Part shown: positions 7,401-14,711 of the stretch, one piece after another
Layout of the letters: each line of letters begins with the position of its first letter
Position numbering within the stretch: the stretch's first letter is position 1
Assembly: GCA_903887655.1 (NCBI GenBank)
Contig: CAISQQ010000176.1
Location: forward strand, 1 to 21,547
From: an uncultured Burkholderiales bacterium
GTDB taxonomy: Bacteria > Pseudomonadota > Gammaproteobacteria > Burkholderiales > Burkholderiaceae_C
DNA length: 21,547 nt
Direction of reading: 5' to 3'
Notes under the pieces: generated by a model
Database searches by the model: none
Told to the model about the DNA's origin: nothing
The model's input: the letters and a program-made list of their open reading frames with translations, nothing else
Translations under genes and position numbers: made by a program

Positions 7401-8300
7401 ATGAATGAGACCACCCCAACGGGTGAGAAGCCCGCGGAGATGAAAAACATCAAAAGCACTTCGCCCACGCCCGATCCCGTGCGACCCAAGCCCAGAAAAG
7501 GCATTTACATGTTGCCCAATTTGGTCACCTTGGCGGCCCTTTTTGGTGGTTTTTACGCCATTGTGATGGCCATGAATGAGCGATTTGATCTGGCCGCCAT
7601 GGGGGTGTTTTGCGCCATGATTTTGGATGCCATGGACGGTCGTGTGGCTCGCATGACCAACACACAAAGTGCCTTTGGTGAGCAAATGGATTCGCTCTCG
7701 GATATGGTCTCCTTTGGTGCAGCACCTGCTCTCATTGCCTATGAGTGGGCGCTCAAGGGCTTGGGGCGGTGGGGCTGGATTGCTGCGTTTTTGTATTGCG
7801 CTTGTGCCGCACTGCGTTTGGCGCGGTTCAATGTCAATACACAGGTGGTGGACCGGCGCTACTTTCAGGGCTTGCCTTCGCCCGCAGCCGCTGCCGTGCT
7901 CACGGGCTTCATTTGGGTGATCAACGATGCCGGTGTTTCCGGTGAACAAGTGTCTTGGGTGATGTTTGCGCTCAGTTTATTGGCCGGACTCACCATGGTC
8001 ACGAACGCACCCTTTTACAGTTTCAAAGACGTGCAAATGAAAAAAAGTGTGCCCTTTGCCACCATCGTTTTTTTGGCCTTGCTCATTGCCATCATCAATA
8101 TTCACCCCCCCATCGTGTTGTTTTCTTTATTCGTGGCCTACGCTTTGAGTGGTTATGTGATCTACGCTTGGCGAAAAGCCAAGGGAATCCAGGTGAGTGT
8201 CATCAGCACCTCCACCGATGAGCCCGACGAACAAGGCCTGCACGACCCGGAGTTGAGCGAGAAAGATGCGCCTGAGCCGCATCCCACCCGCCCTCACTGA
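7401..8300 (+). CDS. pssA: CDP-diacylglycerol--serine O-phosphatidyltransferase
   Basis: It transfers phosphatidyl from CDP-diacylglycerol to serine, making phosphatidylserine for Psd. The start ATG at 7401 has GAGGGGG five bases upstream; a further upstream in-frame start at 7362 lacks this. The 299-residue protein has a polar N-terminal tail of about 35 residues, then several membrane segments. The CDP-alcohol phosphotransferase signature is complete: Asp76, Asp79-Gly80, Ala83-Arg84, Gly93, Asp97 and Asp101 in DAMDGRVARMTNTQS and GEQMDSLSD. This is the integral-membrane subclass II enzyme, not the E. coli peripheral type. An acidic, proline-containing C-terminal tail of about 40 residues follows the last helix. 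In many Burkholderiales I recall leuA next; here it is a penicillin-binding protein gene instead. Confidence 0.95.
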   Translation: MNETTPTGEKPAEMKNIKSTSPTPDPVRPKPRKGIYMLPNLVTLAALFGGFYAIVMAMNERFDLAAMGVFCAMILDAMDGRVARMTNTQSAFGEQMDSLSDMVSFGAAPALIAYEWALKGLGRWGWIAAFLYCACAALRLARFNVNTQVVDRRYFQGLPSPAAAAVLTGFIWVINDAGVSGEQVSWVMFALSLLAGLTMVTNAPFYSFKDVQMKKSVPFATIVFLALLIAIINIHPPIVLFSLFVAYALSGYVIYAWRKAKGIQVSVISTSTDEPDEQGLHDPELSEKDAPEPHPTRPH

Positions 8301-8445
8301 GTTCACCGTGGCGGGCCTTTGGCGATCCAGATCCGGTTCTGGCCAGGAGCGGACCAGTGGGTGCCTTGGTGTTGGTGTGTTGGCCCCGCCAAGCCGGGGT
8401 TGATGGGCGGGTCTTACCTCATGAAAATCATGCAAGTCTATGATC

Positions 8446-8474
8446 TTGCGTGTTTTTTTTGTTTTTGGTATACT
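8446..8474 (+). promoter_or_regulatory. Sigma-70 promoter with extended -10 before the endopeptidase gene
   Basis: TTGCGT and TATACT are 17 bases apart, and TGG directly before TATACT makes an extended -10. The predicted start, near 8481, leaves a leader of about 70 bases before the gene at 8553. A T-rich spacer adds to the plausibility. Confidence 0.65.
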
Positions 8475-8552
8475 TTACCCACGAAATCTATCCGGATGAG
8501 CACTCGTCGAGTGCGAGTCAACTGGACGATCCGAGACTAAATTTGGAGAAAC

Positions 8553-9536
8553 GTGTTGATCAAAACACTTTGGAGAGCGTTTGCGCTGCTGCTGATTTTG
8601 TGTGGCGCTCAGTTGGCCTGTGCGGTGCAAAGCCACGAGCCCAGCTCCAGCGCTTCAACGCCCAAAGCGCACAAGGGCGCTCCTCGTTCACTGAGCCACC
8701 GCACCCATCGCGCGGCAGCGATCGTGCCCGTCAAGCCCTCGTTTGGTCAGTTGGCGGGCTTGCACGAGGGCAATGACGACTTGGCTTTGAAGTCCAGTGT
8801 GGCCTACGTCATTGACCAAGACACCAACGAGGTGCTGCTGAGCAAAAACGATCAAGCCGTCTTGCCCATTGCCTCCATCACGAAATTGATGACAGGGGTG
8901 TTGGTGAGTGAGGCCAAGCTCGATATGAACGAGATGCTCACCATCACGCAAGAAGATGTCGATACCGAAAAAAATAGCTCTTCTCGGCTCAAAGTGGGCA
9001 CCTCATTGCCCCGCATGGAGATGCTGCACTTGGCCCTGATGGCCAGTGAGAACCGAGCCGCCCATGCTTTGGGACGGACATTTCCTGGCGGCCTTGAGGT
9101 CTTTGTGCAGAAGATGAATGAGAAAGCGATCTTGCTGGGCATGAAGGACACGCACTACCAGGAGCCCACCGGCTTGTCGAGCAAGAACCAGTCGAGCGCC
9201 AAAGACCTGGCCACTTTGGTGGGGCATGCCTACCAAGACTCTTTGCTCAGGGACTTCACCACGTCACCGAGCTACACGGTGGAAGTGGGCAACCGACTCA
9301 TGAGCTTTCACACCACCAACCGCTTGGTGAAAAATCCCAACTGGGAGATTGGTCTGCAAAAAACCGGCTACATCAGCGAAGCCGGCCAGTGCTTGGTCAT
9401 GCAAACCAAAATTGCGGGCAGGCACCTCATCATGGTGCTGTTGGACTCGGCCGGTCGTTTGAGTCGCATCGCCGATGCCGAGCGGGTGCGCCATTGGGTG
9501 GAAGTGCACCATTCGGGAATTGTGCCGCAAAGTTAA
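8553..9536 (+). CDS. pbpG: D-alanyl-D-alanine endopeptidase, PBP7 type (peptidase S11)
   Basis: This exported serine enzyme cleaves peptidoglycan cross-links. An N-terminal signal peptide (about 1-24, FALLLILCGAQLACA) leads into a basic, Ser/Pro-rich region of about 40 residues. The catalytic domain follows with all three penicillin-binding motifs: SITK at 108-111 with the nucleophile Ser108, SEN at 165-167, and KTG at 270-272. At 327 residues it lacks the extra C-terminal domain and amphipathic anchor of the PBP5 carboxypeptidases, which favours the PBP7 endopeptidase group. The start is non-ATG: GTG at 8553 or TTG at 8556. GGAG lies four bases before the GTG and seven before the TTG, so TTG is a serious alternative. 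It is monocistronic between pssA and a convergent iclR gene. Confidence 0.9.
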   Translation: MLIKTLWRAFALLLILCGAQLACAVQSHEPSSSASTPKAHKGAPRSLSHRTHRAAAIVPVKPSFGQLAGLHEGNDDLALKSSVAYVIDQDTNEVLLSKNDQAVLPIASITKLMTGVLVSEAKLDMNEMLTITQEDVDTEKNSSSRLKVGTSLPRMEMLHLALMASENRAAHALGRTFPGGLEVFVQKMNEKAILLGMKDTHYQEPTGLSSKNQSSAKDLATLVGHAYQDSLLRDFTTSPSYTVEVGNRLMSFHTTNRLVKNPNWEIGLQKTGYISEAGQCLVMQTKIAGRHLIMVLLDSAGRLSRIADAERVRHWVEVHHSGIVPQS

Positions 9537-9598
9537 AAGCGGGCGTCTCCCACACCCAGGGCTCAGGGCTCAGGGGGCAGGCAGACAGGCTTGGCGCT

Positions 9599-10438
9599 TT
9601 AAGTCTCGCGGTGACCCATCGCGTGCGAGATCTGACGCGCTGTCTCTTGCAATTGGGCCAACCAGATCTCATCGAGTCGGTCTGCAGGGGCAGAGATCGA
9701 CAGTCCTGCCACCAACTGATCTTGGTCGTCGTAAATGCCACACGCCATGCATTTCACCCCCAGCTCCAATTCCTCATTGTCGCGCGCGACGCCACTCTCT
9801 CTCACCTTCTCCAGGTCGTGGGACAACTTGGCGAAGTCGCTGAGGCTATTTTTGGTGTTGCCCTTGAGTTGTGTGCGCAAGGCGTAGGCGTGCAACTCTT
9901 GTGGGTTTTGGGTGGCCAAGAACAGCTTGCCCACCGAGGTGAGGTGCAGCGGTGCATGCCCGCCAATGGCGCGAACGACTTGCATGCCCGATCTCTCGCT
10001 GTAAGCGCGCTCGATGTAGACGATCTCGTCGCCTTGGCACAGGCTTAAATTCACCGACTGCTCAATCAAACGATGCAACTCCCGCATGGGCTCCAAGGCC
10101 GCATCGCGCACATTGAGTCTTTCTTTGACCGCATTGCCCAGCTCCAACAATCGCAGCCCCAATCGGTAGCTGCCCACATCGGCGCGCTCGACATAACGCC
10201 CAATGGCCAGGTCGTTCAAAATTCGATGCGCAGTGGAGGGGTGAAGCAGGGTTTTTTCGCTGATCTCTTTCAAGCTCATGGCGCCTTGGCGCGAGGCCAA
10301 GAGATCGATCAAACTGAACATGCGTTGCAAAACTTGGATGGTGGGCGTGAGCGTGTTGGAGCTCACTGCCGTGCCCAACTCGTGGGAGCCGCCACTGGAG
10401 TCGTGCGCTGATCGATCGAGTTTGTTGTTGTAATTCAT
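9599..10438 (-). CDS. IclR-family transcriptional regulator
   Basis: This is a 279-residue DNA-binding regulator, likely dimeric. After a polar tail of about 30 residues, the winged helix-turn-helix spans about 34-92 with SLKEISEKTLLHPSTAHRIL. The effector-binding IclR domain fills about 105-275, with GDEIVYIERAYSE, LHLTSVGKLFLA and the late RDNEELELGVKCMACGIYD segment typical of the family. The start ATG at 10438 has no strong ribosome binding site. It lies 51 bases after bpt on the same strand and converges on the endopeptidase gene. No catabolic operon that such a regulator would usually control is adjacent, so its target and ligand cannot be read from the window. Confidence 0.93.
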   Translation of the reverse strand: MNYNNKLDRSAHDSSGGSHELGTAVSSNTLTPTIQVLQRMFSLIDLLASRQGAMSLKEISEKTLLHPSTAHRILNDLAIGRYVERADVGSYRLGLRLLELGNAVKERLNVRDAALEPMRELHRLIEQSVNLSLCQGDEIVYIERAYSERSGMQVVRAIGGHAPLHLTSVGKLFLATQNPQELHAYALRTQLKGNTKNSLSDFAKLSHDLEKVRESGVARDNEELELGVKCMACGIYDDQDQLVAGLSISAPADRLDEIWLAQLQETARQISHAMGHRET

Positions 10439-10489
10439 GTCAACATCTTACTGGCTTTGCCAATGGAGGGTTGAGCTTTTTTGGTGTTT

Positions 10490-11320
10490 TTAAGCGCCTG
10501 CACCAGGCTCAGACCAGACCCCATCTTGGAGCAGTTCGTGGGGTTTGAAGAGCGATTTGTAGCTCATTTTTTGGCTTTTTTCAATCAAATAACCCAAATA
10601 GACATAGGGCAGGCCCATTTGCCGTGCTTGCTCAATTTGCCACAAGACATTGTAGGTGCCAAGGCTGCCCTTGGCATGGGGGTCAAAGAAGGTGTAAACG
10701 GCGGAGAGACCATCGTTCAAGACATCCAGAATCGAGACCATTTGAAGTCTCGAGTTGGCACTCGAAGGCTCACTCGATAAGGGGCTCGAGTCGGTGGCGC
10801 CACTCACGGCGGTATTGAGGCCGGCGTTCAAAGACGTCGCTGCATGGGGAGTGTCTCGGGTGCGAAACTCGACAATTCTGGAGTTGACCCGAGACTGCAG
10901 CAAGAACTGGGCGTATTGGTCCATGCTGTCTTGGTCCATGCCACCGCCTTGGTGCCGGCTGGCTTGGTAGCTCAGGTACAGTTCGTAGTGCTCTTTGACA
11001 AAGCCTAAGCGTGAGACCCGCACCTCCAAGTCTTGGTGTGTGCGCCAAGCGCGTTGTTGACTGCGCGTGGGCTTGAACGCCAGGCTAGACACGCGCAGCG
11101 GGGTGCACGCTTGGCAGTGGTCGCAGTGCGGTCGGTAGGTGAACAGGCCCGAGCGGCGAAAGCCCTTGCTCACCAGGTCAGAGTACACGTCGTTGTTGAT
11201 CAAGTGCCCCGGCGAGGCCACTTGTGATCTGGCCTCGTGGTCCTCCAAATAACTGCAGGGATAAGGCGCCGTTGAGTAAAACTGAAGGCTTTGTAGGGGC
11301 AGTTCGTGGGGATGGGTCAC
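10490..11320 (-). CDS. bpt: Aspartate/glutamate leucyltransferase (N-degron pathway)
   Basis: Bpt transfers leucine from Leu-tRNA to proteins with N-terminal Asp or Glu, marking them for ClpS/ClpAP degradation. The N-terminal domain has FYSTAPYPCSYL and the Cys cluster CDHCQACTPLRV. The C-terminal acetyltransferase-like domain has SILDVLNDGLSAVYTFFDP and YNVLWQIEQARQMGLPYVYLGY. The start is a GTG at 11320 that overlaps the aat stop as GTGA, so translation is probably coupled. At 276 residues it is longer than the usual roughly 240-250. The excess is a Ser/Ala/Thr-rich insertion at residues 157-191, between IVEFRTRD and LQMVSILDVL. The insertion keeps frame and the flanking motifs are intact, so the enzyme should still fold. 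Confidence 0.93.
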   Translation of the reverse strand: MTHPHELPLQSLQFYSTAPYPCSYLEDHEARSQVASPGHLINNDVYSDLVSKGFRRSGLFTYRPHCDHCQACTPLRVSSLAFKPTRSQQRAWRTHQDLEVRVSRLGFVKEHYELYLSYQASRHQGGGMDQDSMDQYAQFLLQSRVNSRIVEFRTRDTPHAATSLNAGLNTAVSGATDSSPLSSEPSSANSRLQMVSILDVLNDGLSAVYTFFDPHAKGSLGTYNVLWQIEQARQMGLPYVYLGYLIEKSQKMSYKSLFKPHELLQDGVWSEPGAGA

Positions 11321-12087
11321 GTCGGGCTCAGACTGGGATGGATTTTTTGCCAGTATATCGGTTTAAAGTCCCAGCTGGGGCTGCCTAGGCGCATGGCGTG
11401 CTGCGCTTTGACCAAAAAGTCCTGCCTGGCCATGGGCTGGGCGCCCAGGCTCTCGAGGTGTGGGGTTTGCTGCTGGCAGTCGATCAGTTCAATGCCTTGG
11501 TCGCGGCAAAACGCCACCAGGGCGAAGAGCGCAATTTTGGAGGCGTCGCTGGCCAAGCTGAACATGGATTCACCAAACACCGCTCGCCCCAGCGCCACGC
11601 AGTACAAGCCCCCCACCAATTCGCCTTGCACCCAGGTCTCGACACTGTGGGCCAAGCCCGCCTGGTGAAGTCGGGTGTAGGCCTGGACCATCTCCGGGGT
11701 GATCCATGTCCCGCCTTGGCGAGCACGGCTCACGCCCGCGCAAGCGCTGATCACCCCCTCAAAGTGGGTGTCGAACTTGATTTCACACCCGCTTTGGCGG
11801 GTAAAGCGCTTGAGGGTTTTGAGCATAGAGCGCTGCAGTTTGAGGTGTTCGGTGTGGAGCACCATGCGCGGCTCGGTGCTCCACCACAAAATTGGCTCGC
11901 CTGGGCTGAACCAGGGAAAAATGCCATGGCTGTAGGCGTCCACCAAGCGCTCGAGCGACAAATCGGCGCCAGCGGCCAAGAGGCCTGGTGCGGGGGACTC
12001 GGGCCCCCAAGCCGCCGAGACATCGGGAAACGGATCATGGGGCTCGAGATAGGGCAGGGCCGGGGGGGATTTTGAAATGGATCTCAT
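11317..12087 (-). CDS. aat: Leucyl/phenylalanyl-tRNA--protein transferase
   Basis: Aat adds Leu or Phe from tRNA to N-terminal Lys or Arg, creating ClpS-recognised degrons. The ATG at 12087 gives 256 residues starting MRSISKSPPALPYLEP, close to the family's usual length and beginning. A TTG at 12237 would add 50 poorly conserved residues without a ribosome binding site. Conserved parts are the sequence around PGLLAAGADLS, SHGIFPWFSPGEPILWWSTEPRMVL, GTWITPEMVQAY, GGLYCVALGRAVFGESMFS and ELIDCQQQTPHLESLGA. It overlaps bpt by GTGA, so the two N-degron enzymes are co-expressed. No Shine-Dalgarno sequence precedes the ATG, and the candidate promoter just upstream would place the transcript start almost at the start codon. 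Confidence 0.92.
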   Translation of the reverse strand: MRSISKSPPALPYLEPHDPFPDVSAAWGPESPAPGLLAAGADLSLERLVDAYSHGIFPWFSPGEPILWWSTEPRMVLHTEHLKLQRSMLKTLKRFTRQSGCEIKFDTHFEGVISACAGVSRARQGGTWITPEMVQAYTRLHQAGLAHSVETWVQGELVGGLYCVALGRAVFGESMFSLASDASKIALFALVAFCRDQGIELIDCQQQTPHLESLGAQPMARQDFLVKAQHAMRLGSPSWDFKPIYWQKIHPSLSPT

Positions 12088-12096
12088 TTTTATGGC

Positions 12097-12125
12097 ATGA
12101 TAGAGGGTTTTCTTATCGGAGCCAA
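12097..12125 (-). promoter_or_regulatory. Candidate promoter for aat-bpt
   Basis: On the minus strand TTGGCT (12125-12120) and TATCAT (12102-12097) are separated by exactly 17 bases. Predicted initiation near 12090 leaves a leader of only a few bases before the ATG at 12087, so a leaderless or near-leaderless aat mRNA is implied if both calls are right. Confidence 0.5.
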
Positions 12126-12252
12126 ATGGAACTCTATCGGGCCACAAGGGCAAGGGGCTTTGAGGCATCCACGGCGAATTAAATAAATGGGGCTCGCCGC
12201 ACACGCCTGGCCAGTCAGTGTTGAACAACTTTTCCAAGCTTGAGTGGTATTG

Positions 12253-13326
12253 ATGCGTTCTTGGGTCATTGATTTATTGAAGTTCTTGGGTGCGCAATGC
12301 ATCGTTGTCCATCATTTGATGGCCCATGGACCCATGGCGGATGTGCTCGAGGGCGAGTACCCCGCCGCCGTCGAGGCCGTCTTCTCCTATTCACGCTTGG
12401 CGGTGCAGCTCTTTTTGGTGGTCGCGGGTTTTTTGGCCGCCCAGACCTTGATGCGCGCGCGCGGCAAGCCACTGAGTGATTTGTTGCTCAAGCGCTTTCT
12501 TCGATTGACGCCTTTTTATCTGTTGAGCTTGCTGATTTGTATCGGGGTGGTGGCGGCCTGTGGGGGCAGGGTGGATCAAGACTGGGTCCCCGATGCGGTC
12601 AGTTGGACTCAAATGTTGGCCCATGTGTTGATGCTCCAAGGTGTGCTTCATGTCCCCTCTATCTCTGCGGGTGTTTGGTACGTCGCCATCGATTTTCAGC
12701 TCTTTGCCTTGGTGGCCGTGCTCGCTTGCTTGTGTCGCGATGCGGGACACGCCAGCATCAAGCTCAGTGCCAACTTGATGTGGGGTGTGGCCTTGGTGTG
12801 TCTTTCCTCACTTTGGTTTTTCAATCGGTTTGAACAACTCGACGACTGGGCCATTTACTTCATGGGGGCGTATGGTCTGGGCTTGCTGGCCGCATTCGCC
12901 TCACAATTCAACAACACCCGACCGCTCTTTTGGGCCGTGTGGCTCTTGGGCTGGGCCTCCTTGGCGCTGTCATGGCGAGCTCGCTTGGTGGTGGCCTTGC
13001 TCACGGCGGCCTTGTTGTTCTTTTATGCGGATCACCAAGGGCGGTCTTTGAGTCGCGTGTTCAAGCGCCGTCTGTCCCAATTGGGCGATGCCGCCTATGC
13101 CACGTTTTTGAACCACTTCGCCTTGGTGGTGGTCTTTAGTGCCGTTTGGAACGCCGCCCATCTGCAAGGCCTTGCCTGGGCCGTGGTCATGGTGCTGCTG
13201 TGCTGGTTGTGCGCCCTCGTTTGGGGCTTGTTGCTGCAGCGCTGGGTGGAGCCTCCTTTGAGTCGCTGGATGGCGCAAGTGCAGTTGTGGTGGATGCGTT
13301 TGGACAGCGCCGCCTTGGCCGCCTGA
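12253..13326 (+). CDS. Membrane acyltransferase, acyltransferase-3 family
   Basis: This 357-residue integral membrane protein has about ten hydrophobic segments. It belongs to the acyltransferase-3 family (OafA/YrhL-like), which acylates sugars of lipopolysaccharide, exopolysaccharide or other envelope molecules. Family features are an N-terminal helix with FLGAQCIVVHHLMAHG carrying the candidate catalytic His, the LAVQLFLVVAGFLAAQTL segment, the basic loop LLKRFLRLTPFYLLSLL, and the terminal VEPPLSRWM, which resembles the usual I/VE-x-P ending. No SGNH domain is fused. The start is taken at ATG 12253; a GTG at 12244 is in frame. The ribosome binding site is weak. It is transcribed away from aat and stands alone, with no polysaccharide gene nearby, so the substrate cannot be named. 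Confidence 0.85.
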   Translation: MRSWVIDLLKFLGAQCIVVHHLMAHGPMADVLEGEYPAAVEAVFSYSRLAVQLFLVVAGFLAAQTLMRARGKPLSDLLLKRFLRLTPFYLLSLLICIGVVAACGGRVDQDWVPDAVSWTQMLAHVLMLQGVLHVPSISAGVWYVAIDFQLFALVAVLACLCRDAGHASIKLSANLMWGVALVCLSSLWFFNRFEQLDDWAIYFMGAYGLGLLAAFASQFNNTRPLFWAVWLLGWASLALSWRARLVVALLTAALLFFYADHQGRSLSRVFKRRLSQLGDAAYATFLNHFALVVVFSAVWNAAHLQGLAWAVVMVLLCWLCALVWGLLLQRWVEPPLSRWMAQVQLWWMRLDSAALAA

Positions 13327-13424
13327 TGGCTTGGGGCCCTCTTCAAACGCAAGGGGCTTGGGCGGTGCTGGCAGGCCATCGATCGTTTTCACTAGGACTG
13401 CAGGGGGCCAATTTTTTGTAAACT

Positions 13425-13438
13425 TCCAAAGTTTTGGA
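13425..13438. promoter_or_regulatory. Short palindrome upstream of the RND operon
   Basis: TCCAAA and TTTGGA are exact reverse complements separated by GT, inside an AT-rich stretch about 95 bases before the adaptor gene. TAAAAT at 13442-13447 directly downstream resembles a -10 box. The position suits an operator of an efflux repressor, but the arms are short and no regulator gene is adjacent. Confidence 0.35.
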
Positions 13439-13532
13439 TTTTAAAATGCCAAGTTGGGGGCTGGTGATGAGATCAGTCCCTCTCTGCGGGCGGTTGTGCA
13501 GATTAATTATTGTGCCAGGGACAAATGAACGT

Positions 13533-14711
13533 ATGAAACTCAAATCAATCGCTTGGAGTGTGGGGGTGCTGGCCGTATTGGGCGGCCTGGTGGGCTATCG
13601 CCTTTGGCCCAAAACCGACGAGGCCCCCAAGGGCGCACCCGACCCCGCGGTGAGCGTGCATCTGGTCAAGCCCAAAGATGTGCCCTTTAACCTCAACCTC
13701 AACGGCGCCGTCTCCGCCATCCGAACCGTGGATGTGCATGCCCAAGTCACGAATGTGGTCAAACAAGTGTTGGTGCATGAAGGTCAGTTCGTGAGCCAAG
13801 GTCAGGTGCTCTTTACCCTGGACGACCGAACCGATCGCGCCAATGTGGAAAAACTCAAAGCCCAATTGATGCGTGACAAGGCCTTGGCCCTGGATCAAGA
13901 GCGCCAATTCGTGCGTGCCCAAGAACTCAAGAGCAAGAACTTCGTCTCCCAAGGCTCGGTGGACACGTCCTTGAGTTTGCGCGACGCCCAAACCTCGACC
14001 GTCAAGAGTGATGAATCCGCCTTGGAAGCGGCCATGGTGGCGTTGGACTTTGACACCATCCGGGCGCCCATTTCAGGGCGCACGGGCATCATCAATGTGT
14101 TCCCCGGCACCTTGGTCGTGCCGCAAACCACGTCCTTGGTCACGGTGACGCAACTTGACCCCATCTCGGTGCTCTTTAGTGTGCCAGAGAGCAATCTCTC
14201 GCAATTGCAACAAGCCTTGGCCGACTCCAAAAAATCAAATGCCTTGAATGTTCAAGCCAAGACGCCCAATAAAGAGCTGTCGGTGTCGGGCCATTTGTAT
14301 TTTGTCGACAACATGGTGGACACCACCTCGGGCACCATCCGAGCCAAGGCGCAGTTCAGCAACAGCAAGGAGGCGTTGTGGCCTGGACAGTTTGTACAAA
14401 CCACCATCAATTTGGGAACCTTGAAAGACGCGCTCTCCATTCCCTCCAAAGCCGTGGTGAACAGTCCCAATGGGAAATTTGTCTACGTGGTGGGCGAAGA
14501 CCAAATCGCCATCCAAACGCCCATCAAGCAAATTTATATTTTTGGCGAGGACATGGTGGTCGAAGGCCTCAAGGCGGGGGACCAAGTGGTGCTCGACGGT
14601 AAGCAAAACGTGCGCCCCAACGCCAAAGTGCGGGTGGTCACACCCGGTGCGGGCAAATCCTCGGCCAATAAAGACTCGGCTGCCACCCAACCCAACTCTC
14701 CCAAGCCATGA
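13533..14711 (+). CDS. RND efflux periplasmic adaptor (membrane fusion protein)
   Basis: The adaptor links the inner-membrane pump to an outer-membrane channel. The ATG at 13533 gives 392 residues starting MKLKSIAWSVGVLAVLGGLVGY, an N-terminal membrane anchor without a lipobox Cys. The two lipoyl half-motifs are at about 58-98 (VDVHAQVTNVVKQVLVHEG and GQVLFTLDD) and at about 180-205 (FDTIRAPISGRTGIINVFPG). A coiled-coil hairpin lies between them. The beta-barrel and membrane-proximal domains follow, with LDPISVLFSVPES and WPGQFVQTTI. The C-terminal tail is Ser/Ala/Pro-rich. The stop overlaps the pump start as ATGA. Upstream in-frame sequence to 13434 is unlike a signal and probably untranslated. 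Its character is MdtA/AcrA-like, but the drug or metabolite cannot be told. Confidence 0.92.
   Translation: MKLKSIAWSVGVLAVLGGLVGYRLWPKTDEAPKGAPDPAVSVHLVKPKDVPFNLNLNGAVSAIRTVDVHAQVTNVVKQVLVHEGQFVSQGQVLFTLDDRTDRANVEKLKAQLMRDKALALDQERQFVRAQELKSKNFVSQGSVDTSLSLRDAQTSTVKSDESALEAAMVALDFDTIRAPISGRTGIINVFPGTLVVPQTTSLVTVTQLDPISVLFSVPESNLSQLQQALADSKKSNALNVQAKTPNKELSVSGHLYFVDNMVDTTSGTIRAKAQFSNSKEALWPGQFVQTTINLGTLKDALSIPSKAVVNSPNGKFVYVVGEDQIAIQTPIKQIYIFGEDMVVEGLKAGDQVVLDGKQNVRPNAKVRVVTPGAGKSSANKDSAATQPNSPKP

Noticed and set aside
8384..8399. CCCCG/CGGGG hairpin after pssA as a terminator
   Set aside because: The stem is only five pairs and the T-run is missing.
9537..9598. Bidirectional terminator between the convergent endopeptidase and iclR genes
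   Set aside because: Only an imperfect TTAAAAGCG/CGCTTTAA pair with a very long loop, formed partly by the two stop codons.
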